Source: Acidovorax radicis (GTDB lineage: Bacteria > Pseudomonadota > Gammaproteobacteria > Burkholderiales > Burkholderiaceae_C). From it: a stretch of DNA of 64,000 bases. The stretch is taken from positions 1,302,001 through 1,366,000 of the forward strand of contig NZ_CP075184.1 in assembly GCF_020510705.1 (NCBI RefSeq), written 5' to 3'. The position numbers and the translations under genes were made by a program. The notes under the pieces are model-generated. The model was not told the DNA's origin. It was given only the letters and a program-made list of their open reading frames with translations, and did no database searches. Shown here one piece after another: positions 8,565 through 17,829 of the stretch (position 1 is its first letter; each line of letters begins with the position of its first letter).

Positions 8565-9200
8565 CTACAGCCCCAGCGACTGCACGCTGCCGCGTCCTTC
8601 GCGCACCACGACGGGTTCACCGCCCGTGTCCATGGGCGTGAGGTCCACCACGGTGGTGGGCTCCAGGGGGCAGGCGCCGGCATCCACGATCGCATCCAGC
8701 AGCTTCTCGTAGCGTGCGCGGATTTCCTGGGGGTCGTTCAGGGGTTCGCTCTCGCCCGCAGGGATCAGCGTGGTGGCCAGCAGCGGGGCGCCATGCAACT
8801 CCAATAGCAGTTGCAGGCCCTTGCGGTCGGGCACACGCAGGCCGATGGTTTTGCGCGATGGGTGGCTCACCCGGCGAGGCACTTCCTTGGTGGCTTCCAG
8901 GATAAAGGTGTAGGGCCCCGGGGTGCCGAGCTTGAGCAGTCGAAATTGGCGGTTATCCACCCGCGCGTAGTTGGCCAACTCGGACAGATCGCGGCACAGC
9001 AGCGTCAAATGGTGCTTGTCGTCCACCTGGCGGATACGGCGCAGGCGGTCCACCGCATCCTTGTCGTCGAGCTGGCAGACCAGCGCATAGCTGGAGTCCG
9101 TGGGCACGGCGACGATGCCACCTTTCTGGAGCAGCGCGACGGCCTGCTTGAGTAGGCGGGGCTGGGGGTTGTCGGGGTGAATTTCGAAATACTGGGCCAT
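8565..9200 (-). CDS. L-threonylcarbamoyladenylate synthase family protein (YrdC/Sua5/YciO type)
   Basis: A 211-aa single-domain YrdC-fold protein. It begins MAQYFEIHPDNPQPRLLKQA, with the conserved GGIVAVPTDSSYALVC nucleotide-binding region, then LTLLCRDLSELANYA, TPGPYTFILEATKEVPRRV and KTIGLRVPD. The family makes threonylcarbamoyl-AMP for the t6A modification of tRNA, or belongs to the related YciO branch; the opening (QYFEIHPDNPQ) is typical of YciO, so the exact role is uncertain. It lies about 130 bp downstream of the PHP phosphatase gene on the same strand; yciO and the PHP gene (rnm/yciV) are also neighbours in enterobacteria. Confidence 0.85.
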   Translation of the reverse strand: MAQYFEIHPDNPQPRLLKQAVALLQKGGIVAVPTDSSYALVCQLDDKDAVDRLRRIRQVDDKHHLTLLCRDLSELANYARVDNRQFRLLKLGTPGPYTFILEATKEVPRRVSHPSRKTIGLRVPDRKGLQLLLELHGAPLLATTLIPAGESEPLNDPQEIRARYEKLLDAIVDAGACPLEPTTVVDLTPMDTGGEPVVVREGRGSVQSLGL

Positions 9201-9253
9201 TGGGGAAGGAGCTTAGTTATCCATGGCGCAGCGCGCCAGCGTATGCCATGGGA

Positions 9254-9334
9254 GCGCCCCAGGCGAGGGCCGCTCCGCAGCGGGGGCGTCATCGCCCTTG
9301 AGGGACAGGCGCCGAGAGCGGCACAAGGGGGTCA
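9254..9334 (-). repeat. Second intergenic repeat family, copy A, behind the PHP gene
   Basis: On the minus strand this runs from the stop codon of the PHP gene through CCTCAAGGGCGATGACGCCC and CTCGCCTGGG. It is clearly similar to 21036-21129, which also follows a stop codon on the minus strand. Both are rich in short inverted G/C blocks. A 3'-end or terminator-like role is possible but has no T-run behind it. Confidence 0.55.
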
Positions 9335-10189
9335 TCGCACAATGCGGTCGGCCAGCAATTCCCACACGGGCGTCAGCGCCCCGGGCAGCAGCGGCAAGGT
9401 GCCCAGATCGGTGTGGGATTCGGTGGGGCTGTGAAAGTCGCTGCCCCGCGATGCCGCCAAGCCAAACTCCTGGGCCATGGCGGCATAGGTCACATATTCG
9501 GCAGCGCTGTGGCTGCCGGTGACTACTTCCACGCCCCGGCCACCGTGTGCCTTGAATTCGGAGAAAAGCGCAAACTCTTCGTTGGCGGTGAACTTGTAGC
9601 GCGCTGGGTGGGCAATCACGGCCATGCCCCCGGCTTCGGTAATCCAGCGCACAGCGTCCCCCAGCTGGGCCCAGCGGTGGGCCACGTAACCGGGTTTGCC
9701 TTCGATGAGGTACTTGCGAAACACCTCGGAGGTGTCCTTGCACACGCCGCTCTCCACCAGAAACCGCGCGAAATGGGTGCGTGAGATGAGGTCGGGGTTG
9801 CCTACAAACTGAAGTGCACCTTCGTAGGCGCCCTGGATGCCTACTTTGGCAAGTTGGTCCGCCATGTCCTGGGCGCGTTCGCGGCGCCCGCCCCGCGTGG
9901 CCGCCAGGCCCTGGGCAAGCTGGGCATTGTCGGGGTCAAAACCCAGGCCCACGATGTGCACCGTGGTGTCTGCAAAGGTGACAGAGATCTCGGTACCCGT
10001 CAGGTAGGCCATGCCTTGCGCATGCGCTGCGGCAGCGGCACGGTGCTGGCCGCCGATCTCGTCGTGGTCCGTGAGCGCCCACAACTCGACACCGTTGGTC
10101 TTGGCGCGTTCAGCCAAGGCTTCGGGGGTCAGGGTTCCGTCGGACACCACGGAGTGGCAGTGGAGGTCGGCATTGAGAATAGTTGTCAC
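9332..10189 (-). CDS. PHP-domain phosphatase (3',5'-nucleotide phosphatase / RNase AM type)
   Basis: A 285-aa PHP-superfamily metallophosphoesterase. The metal ligands are visible: LHCHSVVSDG (HxH), WALTDHDEIGG (TDHD), a GTEIS strand, NPDLISRTHFARFLV, VIAHPARY and the closing SRGSDFHSPTE. The family (YciV/TrpH/Rnm) hydrolyses 3',5'-nucleoside bisphosphates and trims RNA 5' ends. The start is GTG at 10189; the only nearby ATG is out of frame. Its 3' end overlaps the intergenic repeat at 9254-9334. Function is assigned from family; substrate choice is not visible in the sequence. Confidence 0.85.
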   Translation of the reverse strand: MTTILNADLHCHSVVSDGTLTPEALAERAKTNGVELWALTDHDEIGGQHRAAAAAHAQGMAYLTGTEISVTFADTTVHIVGLGFDPDNAQLAQGLAATRGGRRERAQDMADQLAKVGIQGAYEGALQFVGNPDLISRTHFARFLVESGVCKDTSEVFRKYLIEGKPGYVAHRWAQLGDAVRWITEAGGMAVIAHPARYKFTANEEFALFSEFKAHGGRGVEVVTGSHSAAEYVTYAAMAQEFGLAASRGSDFHSPTESHTDLGTLPLLPGALTPVWELLADRIVR

Positions 10190-10393
10190 CGGCCCATTTT
10201 ACGGCGCACATCCAAAGCATGGGTGGGCGGTCTCTTTGGCGTCACATGCCGGCAACTTCTTCGCATGTTTTTGGCAAACCCGGCTACACTTTTTTACGAA
10301 CACCGTGCGCGGGGCGAATCGCGTGTGTTTTGGCCGGTTTGGTGATGGCTGGCATCAGTGTTTGGCGACGGTTTTTTGCAAAAAAATGACATC

Positions 10394-10414
10394 GCAGGGC
10401 CTCGCCGGCCCTGC
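10394..10414 (+). promoter_or_regulatory. Leader hairpin in front of a chemoreceptor gene
   Basis: GCAGGGCC, loop TCGCC, GGCCCTGC: a perfect 8-bp stem ending 10 nt before the Shine-Dalgarno (GGAG) of the chemoreceptor at 10433. It could affect mRNA stability or translation. No T-run follows, so it is not a terminator. Confidence 0.45.
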
Positions 10415-10432
10415 AAAGCATCTGGAGCTCCC

Positions 10433-12211
10433 ATGAAATTCAATGATCTGCGTGTCGCCCACAAAATGTGGAGCGTTATTCTGGGGTTGCTGGCGCTGAT
10501 GCTGGTGGCCGCTGTCTGGACCCAGTGGTATGGACGGCAAGTGAACGCCGCGGCCGAAGAGTCCGTCAAAAAATACGAATCCGCCATTACCACGGCAGTG
10601 ACCTGGCGGGGGCTCGCCGAAGTGGCTGTCACCATGTCCATGGCCGGTTTTGTGACGACCGACCAGGCTCTCAAGGCCGATTTCGATACCCGGGTGGCGG
10701 CGCTCACCGCGCGCATTACCCCAGTGCAGGAAAAGATCAACAAGGCGGCGGTGTCGGCAGAAGACAAGGCGGCGCTGGCTGGCGTCGCGGACGCGCGGGC
10801 CGCTGTCCGTGGTCAGACCGACAAACTCAAAGAGCTGACCGACGCGGGAGACCCCGCAGCCAAGCAAGACTATGTGGCCAAGGTGTACCGCCCGAGAGTG
10901 GTGGCGTATCTGGAGGCCATCGACAAGTTTGTGGCGGTGCAAGAGCGCCAGCGCGACGAGGCGGCGCAGGCCGCGCGAAATTCAAGTGACCACCTGGCGC
11001 TCATCGGGGCGGCTGCCGCCATTGCGGTGGTGGCGCTGGGCATGATGCTCGCTGCAATGCTGGTGCGGTCTATCACACGTCCGCTTGATCGTGCCGTGGC
11101 ACTGGCCGAAGCCATATCGGCCGGGGACCTGACGCAGGACATCCACGACAACCGCCAAGATGAACTGGGCGTGCTCACCCGCGCCCTGTCGGGCATGGCT
11201 ACCCGGCTGCGCGCGGTGGTGGGCGAAGTGCGCACGGGGGTGGATGCCGTGTCGTCCGCGTCGGTGCAAATTGCCAATGGCAACCACGACCTATCGGCAC
11301 GCACGGAGCAGACAGCGTCCAATCTGGAAGAAACCGCCGCCAGCATGGAAGAACTCACCGCCACGGTGAGCCAGTCGGCCGACACGGCGCGCCAGGCCAA
11401 CCAGCTCGCCAGCACTGCCGCGCAGGCCGCAGCCCGTGGTGGCGAAGTGGTGGGGCAGGTGGTCACCAGCATGCAGCAGATCACCGACAGCTCGCGCAAG
11501 ATCAACGACATCATCGGCACCATCGACGGCATTGCGTTCCAGACCAACATCCTCGCGCTCAACGCGGCGGTTGAAGCGGCACGGGCGGGCGAACAGGGCC
11601 GGGGCTTTGCGGTGGTGGCCAGCGAGGTGCGCAGCCTCGCTGGACGCAGTGCGGAGGCCGCCAAGGAGATCAAAACGCTGATTGGCGCTTCTGTCCAGAA
11701 CGTCGAGTCGGGCTCGGCCCAGGTGGCACAAGCGGGCCAGACCATGGAAGAAATCGTGGCCAGTGTGCAGCGCGTGAGCGACCTGATCGGCGAAATCACC
11801 GCATCGTCCACCGAGCAGCGCGACGGCATCGCCCAAGTCAACCAAGCGGTCACGCAACTCGATCAGATGACCCAGCAGAACGCCGCGCTGGTCGAGGAAT
11901 CGACGGCCGCTGCAGCATCCATGCGCGACCAGGCCCAGCGGCTGGCCGACGTGGTGTCGGTCTTCAATGTGGGGGCGGTGGCTGCGCGCGCGCCTGCAGC
12001 CGCAGCCCGCCCGGCGGCAGGGCCACGGCCTGCGCCAGCCGCCAGAACGGCGCTGGGCAACAAGCCTGCTGCTGCCAAGGCGCCCTTGGCGTCCAAGGCA
12101 CCCGTGGCGGCCCGGTTGGCATCATCGGCTTCGGCCGCCGCGCCCAAGGCTGCCGCTGCCGCGCCCCGTGCGGCGGCGGGTGGCAGCGACGATGATTGGG
12201 AGAGCTTCTGA
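10433..12211 (+). CDS. Methyl-accepting chemotaxis protein with C-terminal CheR/CheB tether
   Basis: An intact 592-aa transmembrane chemoreceptor. It has a TM helix at about residues 12-29 ([17 protein letters not shown]), a periplasmic four-helix-bundle domain with the usual spacing, and a second TM ([20 protein letters not shown], about 190-210). A HAMP domain follows ([19 protein letters not shown]), then a cytoplasmic signalling hairpin whose tip contains the conserved [20 protein letters not shown]. After a long Ala/Pro/Lys-rich flexible stretch, the protein ends DDDWESF. This matches the x-aromatic-x-x-aromatic tail that docks CheR and CheB, so it should be methylation-competent. The start follows CTGGAGCTCCC. 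The ligand is unknown. It is clearly related to the broken receptor at 7244-8401. Confidence 0.93.
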   Translation: MKFNDLRVAHKMWSVILGLLALMLVAAVWTQWYGRQVNAAAEESVKKYESAITTAVTWRGLAEVAVTMSMAGFVTTDQALKADFDTRVAALTARITPVQEKINKAAVSAEDKAALAGVADARAAVRGQTDKLKELTDAGDPAAKQDYVAKVYRPRVVAYLEAIDKFVAVQERQRDEAAQAARNSSDHLALIGAAAAIAVVALGMMLAAMLVRSITRPLDRAVALAEAISAGDLTQDIHDNRQDELGVLTRALSGMATRLRAVVGEVRTGVDAVSSASVQIANGNHDLSARTEQTASNLEETAASMEELTATVSQSADTARQANQLASTAAQAAARGGEVVGQVVTSMQQITDSSRKINDIIGTIDGIAFQTNILALNAAVEAARAGEQGRGFAVVASEVRSLAGRSAEAAKEIKTLIGASVQNVESGSAQVAQAGQTMEEIVASVQRVSDLIGEITASSTEQRDGIAQVNQAVTQLDQMTQQNAALVEESTAAAASMRDQAQRLADVVSVFNVGAVAARAPAAAARPAAGPRPAPAARTALGNKPAAAKAPLASKAPVAARLASSASAAAPKAAAAAPRAAAGGSDDDWESF

Positions 12212-12247
12212 CGCGTGTTGGCTTGAGAATCCATCGCTGAAAACCGG

Positions 12248-12260
12248 GCCCCTCGGGGGC
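12248..12260. terminator. Short GC hairpin between convergent genes (possible bidirectional terminator)
   Basis: GCCCC TCG GGGGC lies between the end of the chemoreceptor gene and the end of recJ. The stem is only 5 bp and no long T-run follows on either side, so termination activity is a weak inference from position. Confidence 0.3.
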
Positions 12261-12282
12261 ACGCAGCGATGCAAGGGGGCTT

Positions 12283-14007
12283 TTAGATCTCTGCCCCCTC
12301 CACCAGAAACTGCACCTTGCGCTCGCCCTTCCACTCGTTCACATCGAGCCGGAAGGCCAGCAGCACCCGCGCAGGCAGCGGCTCGGTGTGGCCGAACCAG
12401 ATCGCATCCACCGGGCTGCCCTGGTGCATTAGCTTGAGCGACAGGTGGTTTTTGCCCTCGCCCACCAGCCGTTGGCTCAGCACCTGCACTTCTTCGCTGA
12501 ACGTGGGGGGGGCAAAGCCCTGGCCCCAGACCTCGTGGTGTAGCGTGTCCACCATGTCGGCGCGGCAGTATTCGGGGGCCAGGGGGCCGTCGGTCTCGAT
12601 GCGGCGGGTGAGGGTGGCGGCGTCCAGCCATTCCTGCGCCACCTGGGCAAAGGCCTGCTCGAACACGTCGAACGATTCCTCGGCCACCGTGCAACCCGCC
12701 GCCATGGCGTGGCCGCCAAACTTCAGCAACACGCCCGGGTGGCGCTTGGCCACCAGGTCGAGCGCGTCGCGCAGGTGAAAGCCGGGGATGGAGCGGCCCG
12801 AGCCTTTGAGCTCATGCTCCTTGCCCGGCGCGCTGCTGGCGGCAAACACGAAGGTGGGGCGGTGCAGCTTGTCTTTGATGCGGCTGGCGACGATGCCCAC
12901 CACGCCTTCGTGAAAGTCTGGGTCGAACACGCTGATGGCCGGGGGCGGCTCTTCGTCTTCCTGGAATAGGCTCTCTGCCATCAACATGGCCTGGTCGCGC
13001 ATGCCGCCCTCGATCTCGCGGCGCTCGCGGTTGATGCCGTCGAGCATGGCCGCGAGTTCGGCGGCGCGGCCTGCGTCGTCGGTCAGCAGGCATTCAATGC
13101 CCAGCGTCATGTCGGCCAGGCGGCCTGCGGCATTGATGCGCGGGCCCAATGCGAAGCCGAAGTCGAACGTGGTGGCCACAGGCGCCTTGCGGCCAGCGGC
13201 GTGGAACAGCGCGGCCACGCCAGCAGGCATCTGGCCCGCGCGGATGCGCTTCAAGCCCTGGGCAACCATGCGGCGGTTGTTGGCGTCGAGCTTGACCACG
13301 TCGGCCACGGTGCCTAGCGCCACCAGGGTGAGCAGCGGGTCGAGCTTGGGTTGGGTGGCCGCATCGAAGATTCCGCGTGCCCGCAGTTCGGCCCGCAGCG
13401 CCAGCAGCACATAAAACATCACGCCCACGCCGGCCATGGACTTGCTCTCGAACGTGCAGCCCGGCTGGTTGGGGTTGACGATGGCGTCGGCCACCGGAAG
13501 CTCGGGGCCGGGCAGGTGGTGGTCGGTCACCAGCACCTGCAGGCCCAGGGCCTTGGCCTCGGCCACGCCTTCGACGCTGGCGATGCCGTTGTCCACGGTG
13601 ATGAGCACGTCGGCCCCGCGCTCGGCCACGCGGCGGGCTATTGCAGCGGTGAGGCCATAGCCATCAGTCACGCGGTCGGGCACGAGGTAGTCCACGTTGC
13701 GGGCGCCCAGCAGGCGCAGCCCGCGCACGCCCACGGCGCAGGCGGTGGCGCCGTCGCAGTCGTAGTCGGCCACGATCATCAGGCGCTTGTTCTGTTCCAT
13801 GGCGTCGGCCAGCAGGCGGGCAGAGGTGTCGATGCCCTTGAGGCCTTTTTCACCGCTGGGCGGCAGCAGGCGGGCCAGGCCGTCGTCCAGTTCGTCCTTG
13901 GCACGCACGCCGCGCGCGGCGTACAGGCGGGCCAGCAGCGGGTGCACGCCAGCCTGCTCCAGCGCCCAGGCGGCGCGCGGGGGAATGTCTCTAGCTATTA
14001 TTTTCAT
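12283..14007 (-). CDS. recJ: Single-stranded-DNA-specific exonuclease RecJ
   Basis: A 5'-3' single-strand DNA exonuclease of recombination and mismatch repair. The 574-aa product has the DHH-family motifs: motif I ADYDCDGATA (Asp81, Asp83, Asp85), LITVDNGIAS, motif III VTDHHLPG, VNPNQPGC, then MAGVGVMFYVLLALR. The second domain has the FDPDFHEGVVGIVASRIKD segment and the DHHA1 motif KFGGHAMAAGCT, followed by an OB-fold. Length matches the family. The ATG at 14007 overlaps the stop of the upstream RpfE-like gene by ATGA, so the two are translationally coupled. The start lies inside a copy of the dispersed palindromic repeat, whose sequence encodes residues MKIIAR. Confidence 0.96.
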   Translation of the reverse strand: MKIIARDIPPRAAWALEQAGVHPLLARLYAARGVRAKDELDDGLARLLPPSGEKGLKGIDTSARLLADAMEQNKRLMIVADYDCDGATACAVGVRGLRLLGARNVDYLVPDRVTDGYGLTAAIARRVAERGADVLITVDNGIASVEGVAEAKALGLQVLVTDHHLPGPELPVADAIVNPNQPGCTFESKSMAGVGVMFYVLLALRAELRARGIFDAATQPKLDPLLTLVALGTVADVVKLDANNRRMVAQGLKRIRAGQMPAGVAALFHAAGRKAPVATTFDFGFALGPRINAAGRLADMTLGIECLLTDDAGRAAELAAMLDGINRERREIEGGMRDQAMLMAESLFQEDEEPPPAISVFDPDFHEGVVGIVASRIKDKLHRPTFVFAASSAPGKEHELKGSGRSIPGFHLRDALDLVAKRHPGVLLKFGGHAMAAGCTVAEESFDVFEQAFAQVAQEWLDAATLTRRIETDGPLAPEYCRADMVDTLHHEVWGQGFAPPTFSEEVQVLSQRLVGEGKNHLSLKLMHQGSPVDAIWFGHTEPLPARVLLAFRLDVNEWKGERKVQFLVEGAEI

Positions 14008-14040
14008 AGCTGATCGCGCACGTCTTTAAAGCGCTGCGGG
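13990..14040 (-). repeat. Dispersed palindromic repeat, copy 2, spanning a stop/start junction
   Basis: Minus-strand reading: CAGCGCTTTAAAGACGTGCG, then CGATCAGCTATGAAAATAAT and AGCTAG. The AGCTATGA segment contains both the stop of the RpfE-like gene and the start of recJ. Confidence 0.75.
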
Positions 14041-14993
14041 CGTAAAAGGCTTTGAAAACGTTGCACCAGCCCACGCGGTGCGCTGTGAAAACCAAGGGTA
14101 TTGCGCTCGCCGCACAACGTGAGCTGCACCGGGGTGCCGCTTTCGGCCTGGCGCAGCAGGCTGGCCACGGGCCCGGCGTCCAGCGCCACCCAGGCCGCGG
14201 CCCAGGCGCGCCAGTCCTCATGCAGGGCCGCGTCGCGCAGCGTGGTTGGCGTGGTCGGCGGCGTGAGGGGCTGCGCAACGGGTGGTGTTGGCGAAGATCC
14301 TGTGGCTTGTGTTGGTGCAGGCAACGTCCCCGTGCCATGCACCCAGAACGAGTTGATCACGGGCAGGCCGCGCGCCGCGCGCTCGTCGTTGAAGACGTGG
14401 GTGTACAGCAGCATCTGCATTTCGCTGTGCAGGCGGTGCAGCGTGCGGGCAGCGCCCACGTCGGGCATCCAGGCGCGCACGTCGCGCTGCAACACGCGTT
14501 CGAGCGACGCGGTCGCCAACGTGGCAAACAGTGGGCTGCGGGCCAGCCAGCGCGTGGGCCGGTCGTACACCAGGGTGATGCCGTCTTCGGCAAACCACGG
14601 CGCCACGATGGCCAACAAGGCGCGCGATGCCGCGTCATCCAGCCCCAGCGTTTCGGGATCACGCAGCGTGACGTGGTCGGTGCTGACCTGCCACTGGCAG
14701 GGCGCGACGAAAGCCCAGCCCTGGCCGTCGTTGGCCAGGCCTTGCTGGCGGCGGTGCCATGCGGCCCAGGGGATGCGGCCGTCGGCAACAGGCAGGTGAA
14801 GGGCGCGTGCCAGCGCACGTTCGTGGGGCGCCGAAAAGCTGGTCTCTTCGCCACTGTCGCTTTGGGCGGGGTAGGGGCTGAGCCGGGGCAAAAGCCGGTC
14901 CAGATGGGGCAGGGCCAGGCCCTGCAGGGCTTGCTGGCATCCCCCGGAGGTGCTGGCGGCGTAGGGAATGAGCAAATGGGTGGTGTCCGACAT
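14004..14993 (-). CDS. RpfE-like conserved protein of unknown function
   Basis: A 329-aa soluble protein with no signal peptide. The start MSDTTHLLIPYAAST (14993) is chosen over a longer in-frame opening at 15074 that would run into lolC. Conserved-looking segments are LHLPVADGRIPWAAW, WAFVAPCQWQVSTDHVTL, ITLVYDRPTRWLARSPLF and the Asn/Trp-containing LPVINSFWVHGTG. This pattern matches a betaproteobacterial and xanthomonad family sometimes called RpfE or, without good reason, phosphoglycerate mutase. It is encoded upstream of recJ with a 4-nt overlap (ATGA), an association I recall from other betaproteobacteria. A Pro/Thr-rich, poorly conserved insert (PAPTQATGSSPTPPV) interrupts the C-terminal half. 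No function can be assigned from sequence. Confidence 0.75.
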   Translation of the reverse strand: MSDTTHLLIPYAASTSGGCQQALQGLALPHLDRLLPRLSPYPAQSDSGEETSFSAPHERALARALHLPVADGRIPWAAWHRRQQGLANDGQGWAFVAPCQWQVSTDHVTLRDPETLGLDDAASRALLAIVAPWFAEDGITLVYDRPTRWLARSPLFATLATASLERVLQRDVRAWMPDVGAARTLHRLHSEMQMLLYTHVFNDERAARGLPVINSFWVHGTGTLPAPTQATGSSPTPPVAQPLTPPTTPTTLRDAALHEDWRAWAAAWVALDAGPVASLLRQAESGTPVQLTLCGERNTLGFHSAPRGLVQRFQSLLRPQRFKDVRDQL

Positions 14994-15072
14994 GCCGCTA
15001 TTGTCCGGGATGCCACAATCTGCCCGGCCCGCGCCAGCATTTCGCTGGGTGCAGGCCCTTCTTTCCTTATCC

Positions 15073-16326
15073 ATGCAAATTCCCTACGAACTAGCCCTTG
15101 GCTGGCGCTACACGCGCGCAGGCCGCGCTACGCGGCGCGACGGATTCATCTCGTTCATCTCGGGCGTGTCCATGCTGGGCATTGCGCTGGGGGTGGCGGC
15201 GCTCATCATCGTGTTGTCGGTGATGAACGGCTTTCAAAAGGATGTGCGTGACCGCATGCTCAGCGTGGTCTCGCACATCGAAATTTTTGCGCCCCAGGGT
15301 GCTGCGCTGCCCGACCCGGCCCGCACATTGGCCGAGGCCAAGCAAAACCCCAGTGTGGTCGGCGCCGCGCCGTTTGTGTCGGCGCAGGCGTTGCTTGCCC
15401 GTGGCGAGGACATGAAAGGCGCGCTGGTGCGCGGCATTGACCCCGCGCTGGAAGGCGCGGTGACCGACCTGGCCGCCACCAACGAGAAAACGCTCAACCT
15501 GCTGGTGCCCGGCGAGTTCCGCGTGGTGCTGGGTGGCGAACTGGCGCGTGCCCTGGGTGTGCGCGTGGGGGATTCGGTGACGCTGATCGCCCCGGGCGGC
15601 CAGGTCACGCCCGCTGGTGTGGTGCCTCGGCTCAAGCAGATGACGGTGGCGGGCACGTTTGACTCGGGCCACTACGAATACGACTCGGCACTGGTGCTGA
15701 TGCACCACGAAGACGCGCAGCGCATCTTCCGCCTGGAAGGCCCCACGGGCGTGCGCCTGAAGCTCAAGGACCTGCACCAGGCGCGCGAGGTGGCGCAGCA
15801 GCTGGCGCAGTCCCTGAGCGGCCAGTTGCTGATCCGTGACTGGACGCAGCAAAACCGCACCTGGTTTGCCGCCGTGCAGCTCGAAAAACGCATGATGTTC
15901 ATCATCCTCACGCTCATCGTGGCGGTGGCGGCGTTCAACCTCGTCTCCACCCTGGTGATGACGGTGACCGACAAGCGCGCCGACATCGCCATCCTGCGCA
16001 CCTTGGGCGCCAGCCCCAAAAGCATCATGGGCATCTTTGTGGTGCAGGGCGCGATGGTGGGGGTGATCGGCACGCTGGTCGGCCTGCTGCTGGGCCTGGG
16101 CATTGCGTTCAACATCGACGTGATCGTGCCGGCCATCGAGCACGTGCTCAACGCGAGCTTTTTGCCCAAGGACATTTATCTCATCAGCAAGATGCCCAGC
16201 GAGCCGCAGAGCAGCGACATCGTGCCCATTGCGGTCATCTCGCTCGTGCTGGCCTTTGTGGCCACCCTCTACCCCAGCTGGCGTGCCAGCCGTGTGAATC
16301 CTGCCGAGGCGCTGCGTTATGAGTGA
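15073..16326 (+). CDS. lolC: Lipoprotein-releasing ABC transporter permease LolC/LolE
   Basis: A 417-aa inner-membrane permease of the LolCDE system, which extracts outer-membrane lipoproteins and hands them to LolA. It begins [18 protein letters not shown], the typical LolC/E opening, with the first TM ([20 protein letters not shown]) followed by [16 protein letters not shown] large periplasmic domain lies between TM1 and TM2, and three C-terminal TM helices contain [20 protein letters not shown], the FtsX-like coupling helix. The start at 15073 is the ATG in front of the conserved region; an upstream in-frame ATG at 14968 would overlap the divergent gene. The stop overlaps lolD by 8 bp, so the two are coupled. 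Confidence 0.95.
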   Translation: MQIPYELALGWRYTRAGRATRRDGFISFISGVSMLGIALGVAALIIVLSVMNGFQKDVRDRMLSVVSHIEIFAPQGAALPDPARTLAEAKQNPSVVGAAPFVSAQALLARGEDMKGALVRGIDPALEGAVTDLAATNEKTLNLLVPGEFRVVLGGELARALGVRVGDSVTLIAPGGQVTPAGVVPRLKQMTVAGTFDSGHYEYDSALVLMHHEDAQRIFRLEGPTGVRLKLKDLHQAREVAQQLAQSLSGQLLIRDWTQQNRTWFAAVQLEKRMMFIILTLIVAVAAFNLVSTLVMTVTDKRADIAILRTLGASPKSIMGIFVVQGAMVGVIGTLVGLLLGLGIAFNIDVIVPAIEHVLNASFLPKDIYLISKMPSEPQSSDIVPIAVISLVLAFVATLYPSWRASRVNPAEALRYE

Positions 16327-17008
16327 TCAAAAAACTGGTGTGGTGGTGTTGGAGGCTAAGGGCCTGACCAAACGGTTTACCGAAGGCCGTCTGGATGTGA
16401 CCGTGCTCAAGGGGGTGGACCTGCAGATCCACGCGGGTGAAACCTTGGCCATCGTGGGCGCATCGGGGTCTGGCAAGAGCACCTTGCTGCATTTGTTGGG
16501 CGGGCTGGATGCGCCCACGGCGGGTACGGTGCGCCTGAAGGGTGAGCAGATGTCGTCGCTGTCGGCAGAGCGCCAGGGGCAGTTGCGCAACCAGTACCTG
16601 GGTTTTATTTACCAGTTCCACCACCTGCTGCCCGAGTTCAGTGCGCTGGACAACGTGGCCATGCCCTTGCGCATCCGCCGCCTGCCGCTGGCCCAGTGCC
16701 ATGCCGAGGCGGAGCGGGTGCTGGCATCGGTCGGTTTGAAGGAGCGGTTGATGCACCGGCCGGCCGAGCTGTCGGGCGGTGAGCGTCAGCGGGTGGCCAT
16801 TGCGCGGGCCTTGGTGACGCGGCCTGCGTGCGTGCTGGCGGATGAGCCTACGGGTAATCTGGACCGGAGCACTGCGGATGGGGTGTTTGACCTGATGCTG
16901 CAGCTGGCGCGGGACCAGGACACGGCGTTTGTGATGGTGACGCACGATGAGTCGCTGGCGGCGCGGTGTGACCGGGTGATGAGGCTGGTGTCTGGGGTTT
17001 TGGGGTGA
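16319..17008 (+). CDS. lolD: Lipoprotein-releasing ABC transporter ATP-binding protein LolD
   Basis: The 229-aa ATPase of LolCDE. It has Walker [10 protein letters not shown], the Q-loop region [17 protein letters not shown] (the LolD signature), the ABC signature [15 protein letters not shown], Walker [12 protein letters not shown] and the switch His in [10 protein letters not shown]. The start overlaps the lolC stop (ATGAGTGA). The 3' end is followed, after two bases, by the large palindromic region. Confidence 0.95.
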   Translation: MSDQKTGVVVLEAKGLTKRFTEGRLDVTVLKGVDLQIHAGETLAIVGASGSGKSTLLHLLGGLDAPTAGTVRLKGEQMSSLSAERQGQLRNQYLGFIYQFHHLLPEFSALDNVAMPLRIRRLPLAQCHAEAERVLASVGLKERLMHRPAELSGGERQRVAIARALVTRPACVLADEPTGNLDRSTADGVFDLMLQLARDQDTAFVMVTHDESLAARCDRVMRLVSGVLG

Positions 17009-17010
17009 TT

Positions 17011-17060
17011 TTGGGCTCTGGCGCTTATACATAAAGCGCTCGCAGCTATTGTTTTTATAG
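17011..17060 (+). repeat. Dispersed palindromic repeat, copy 3 (left end of the large palindrome)
   Basis: Reads TTGGGCTCTGGCGCTTATAC, then ATAAAGCGCTCGCAGCTATT and GTTTTTATAG. It is the outermost part of the left arm and starts two bases behind the lolD stop codon. Confidence 0.8.
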
Positions 17061-17775
17061 TTCGTTCTCGCACCATCCGTTTGGGCTGAGCTTGTCGAAG
17101 CCTGTTTTGGCGGTGGCTACTGCATGCTTGTGTTGAGATCGGAGGCCGGGAGTCGCCCGGCGTGCGAGTAACTTTCTTTTGCTTCGCCAAAAGAAAGTCA
17201 CCAAAGAAAAGGCGACCCCCAGTCTGCGACCCCTTCGCTGGCGCTACGGGGCAGACCTGCGTCGGGGCGGTTGCGGGGTGCGCCGTGGAACTCGCTTTGC
17301 TGCTGCGCAGCGCCGCTCGGACAACCACGGCGAGTCAGTTCACGAAGCATGGGCGCTCCGACGCCCATGCCACCCCGCAACCGCCCCGCCGCAGGCGCAG
17401 CCAGCAGGGGTGGGGCAGCCGAACATCCAAACAGCCAACATCCATTCGGGCCATTGCTGCGCTCGGCCCCGACTCGCGGGCGCAAGCGCTACGCGCTGCG
17501 CAAACTGGGCCGAGCGCAGCAAAGGCCCGTGTGGGTGTTTGGTTCCCCACTCCCCTCTGGATGCGCCGAGCACCGCAGGTTGCCCCGTAGCGAAGCGCAG
17601 GGGACTCAGACAGCGGGGTCGCCTTTCTTTTGGGTACTTGTCTTTGGCGAAGCAAAGAAAAGTACCTCGCATGCCGGGCGACTCCCGGCCTCCGCCCTCA
17701 ACACAAGCATGCTTTCCCAACCAGCACGCCCCAGCTTCGACAAGCTCAGCCCAAACGGATAGGGCAAGAACGAAC

Positions 17776-17825
17776 TATAAAAACAATAGCTGGTAGCGCT
17801 TGATAGGCGAGCGCCAGAGCCAAAA
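17776..17825 (-). repeat. Dispersed palindromic repeat, copy 4 (right end of the large palindrome)
   Basis: Minus-strand reading: TTGGCTCTGGCGCTCGCC, TATCAAGCGCTACCAGCTAT, TGTTTTTATAG. It mirrors copy 3, including the identical TATTGTTTTTATAGTTCGTT beyond the core. Confidence 0.8.
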
Positions 17826-17829
17826 AACA

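Larger units (their letters stand above)
17009..17829. repeat. Gene-free 0.8-kb nested palindromic region between convergent genes
   Basis: No credible gene lies here. The two ends are inverted copies of each other over roughly 250 bp (about 17009-17262 against 17568-17825). They share, in inverse order, the small dispersed repeat, CCGTTTGGGCTGAGCTTGTC, GCATGCTTGTGTTGAG, GAGGCCGGGAGTCGCCCGGC, a CTTCGCCAAAAGAAAG-like stem and AAAGGCGACCCC. The middle holds further inverted pairs: GGGGCGGTTGCGGGGTG (17265-17281) with its complement at 17372-17388, CATGGGCG/CGCCCATG at 17348-17369, and a 23-bp pair (one mismatch) at 17448-17470 and 17507-17529 containing TTGCTGCGCTCGGCCC. It lies between lolD and the VWA gene, which converge. 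It may act as a bidirectional transcription barrier or be a non-autonomous mobile or palindromic element. Confidence 0.8.
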
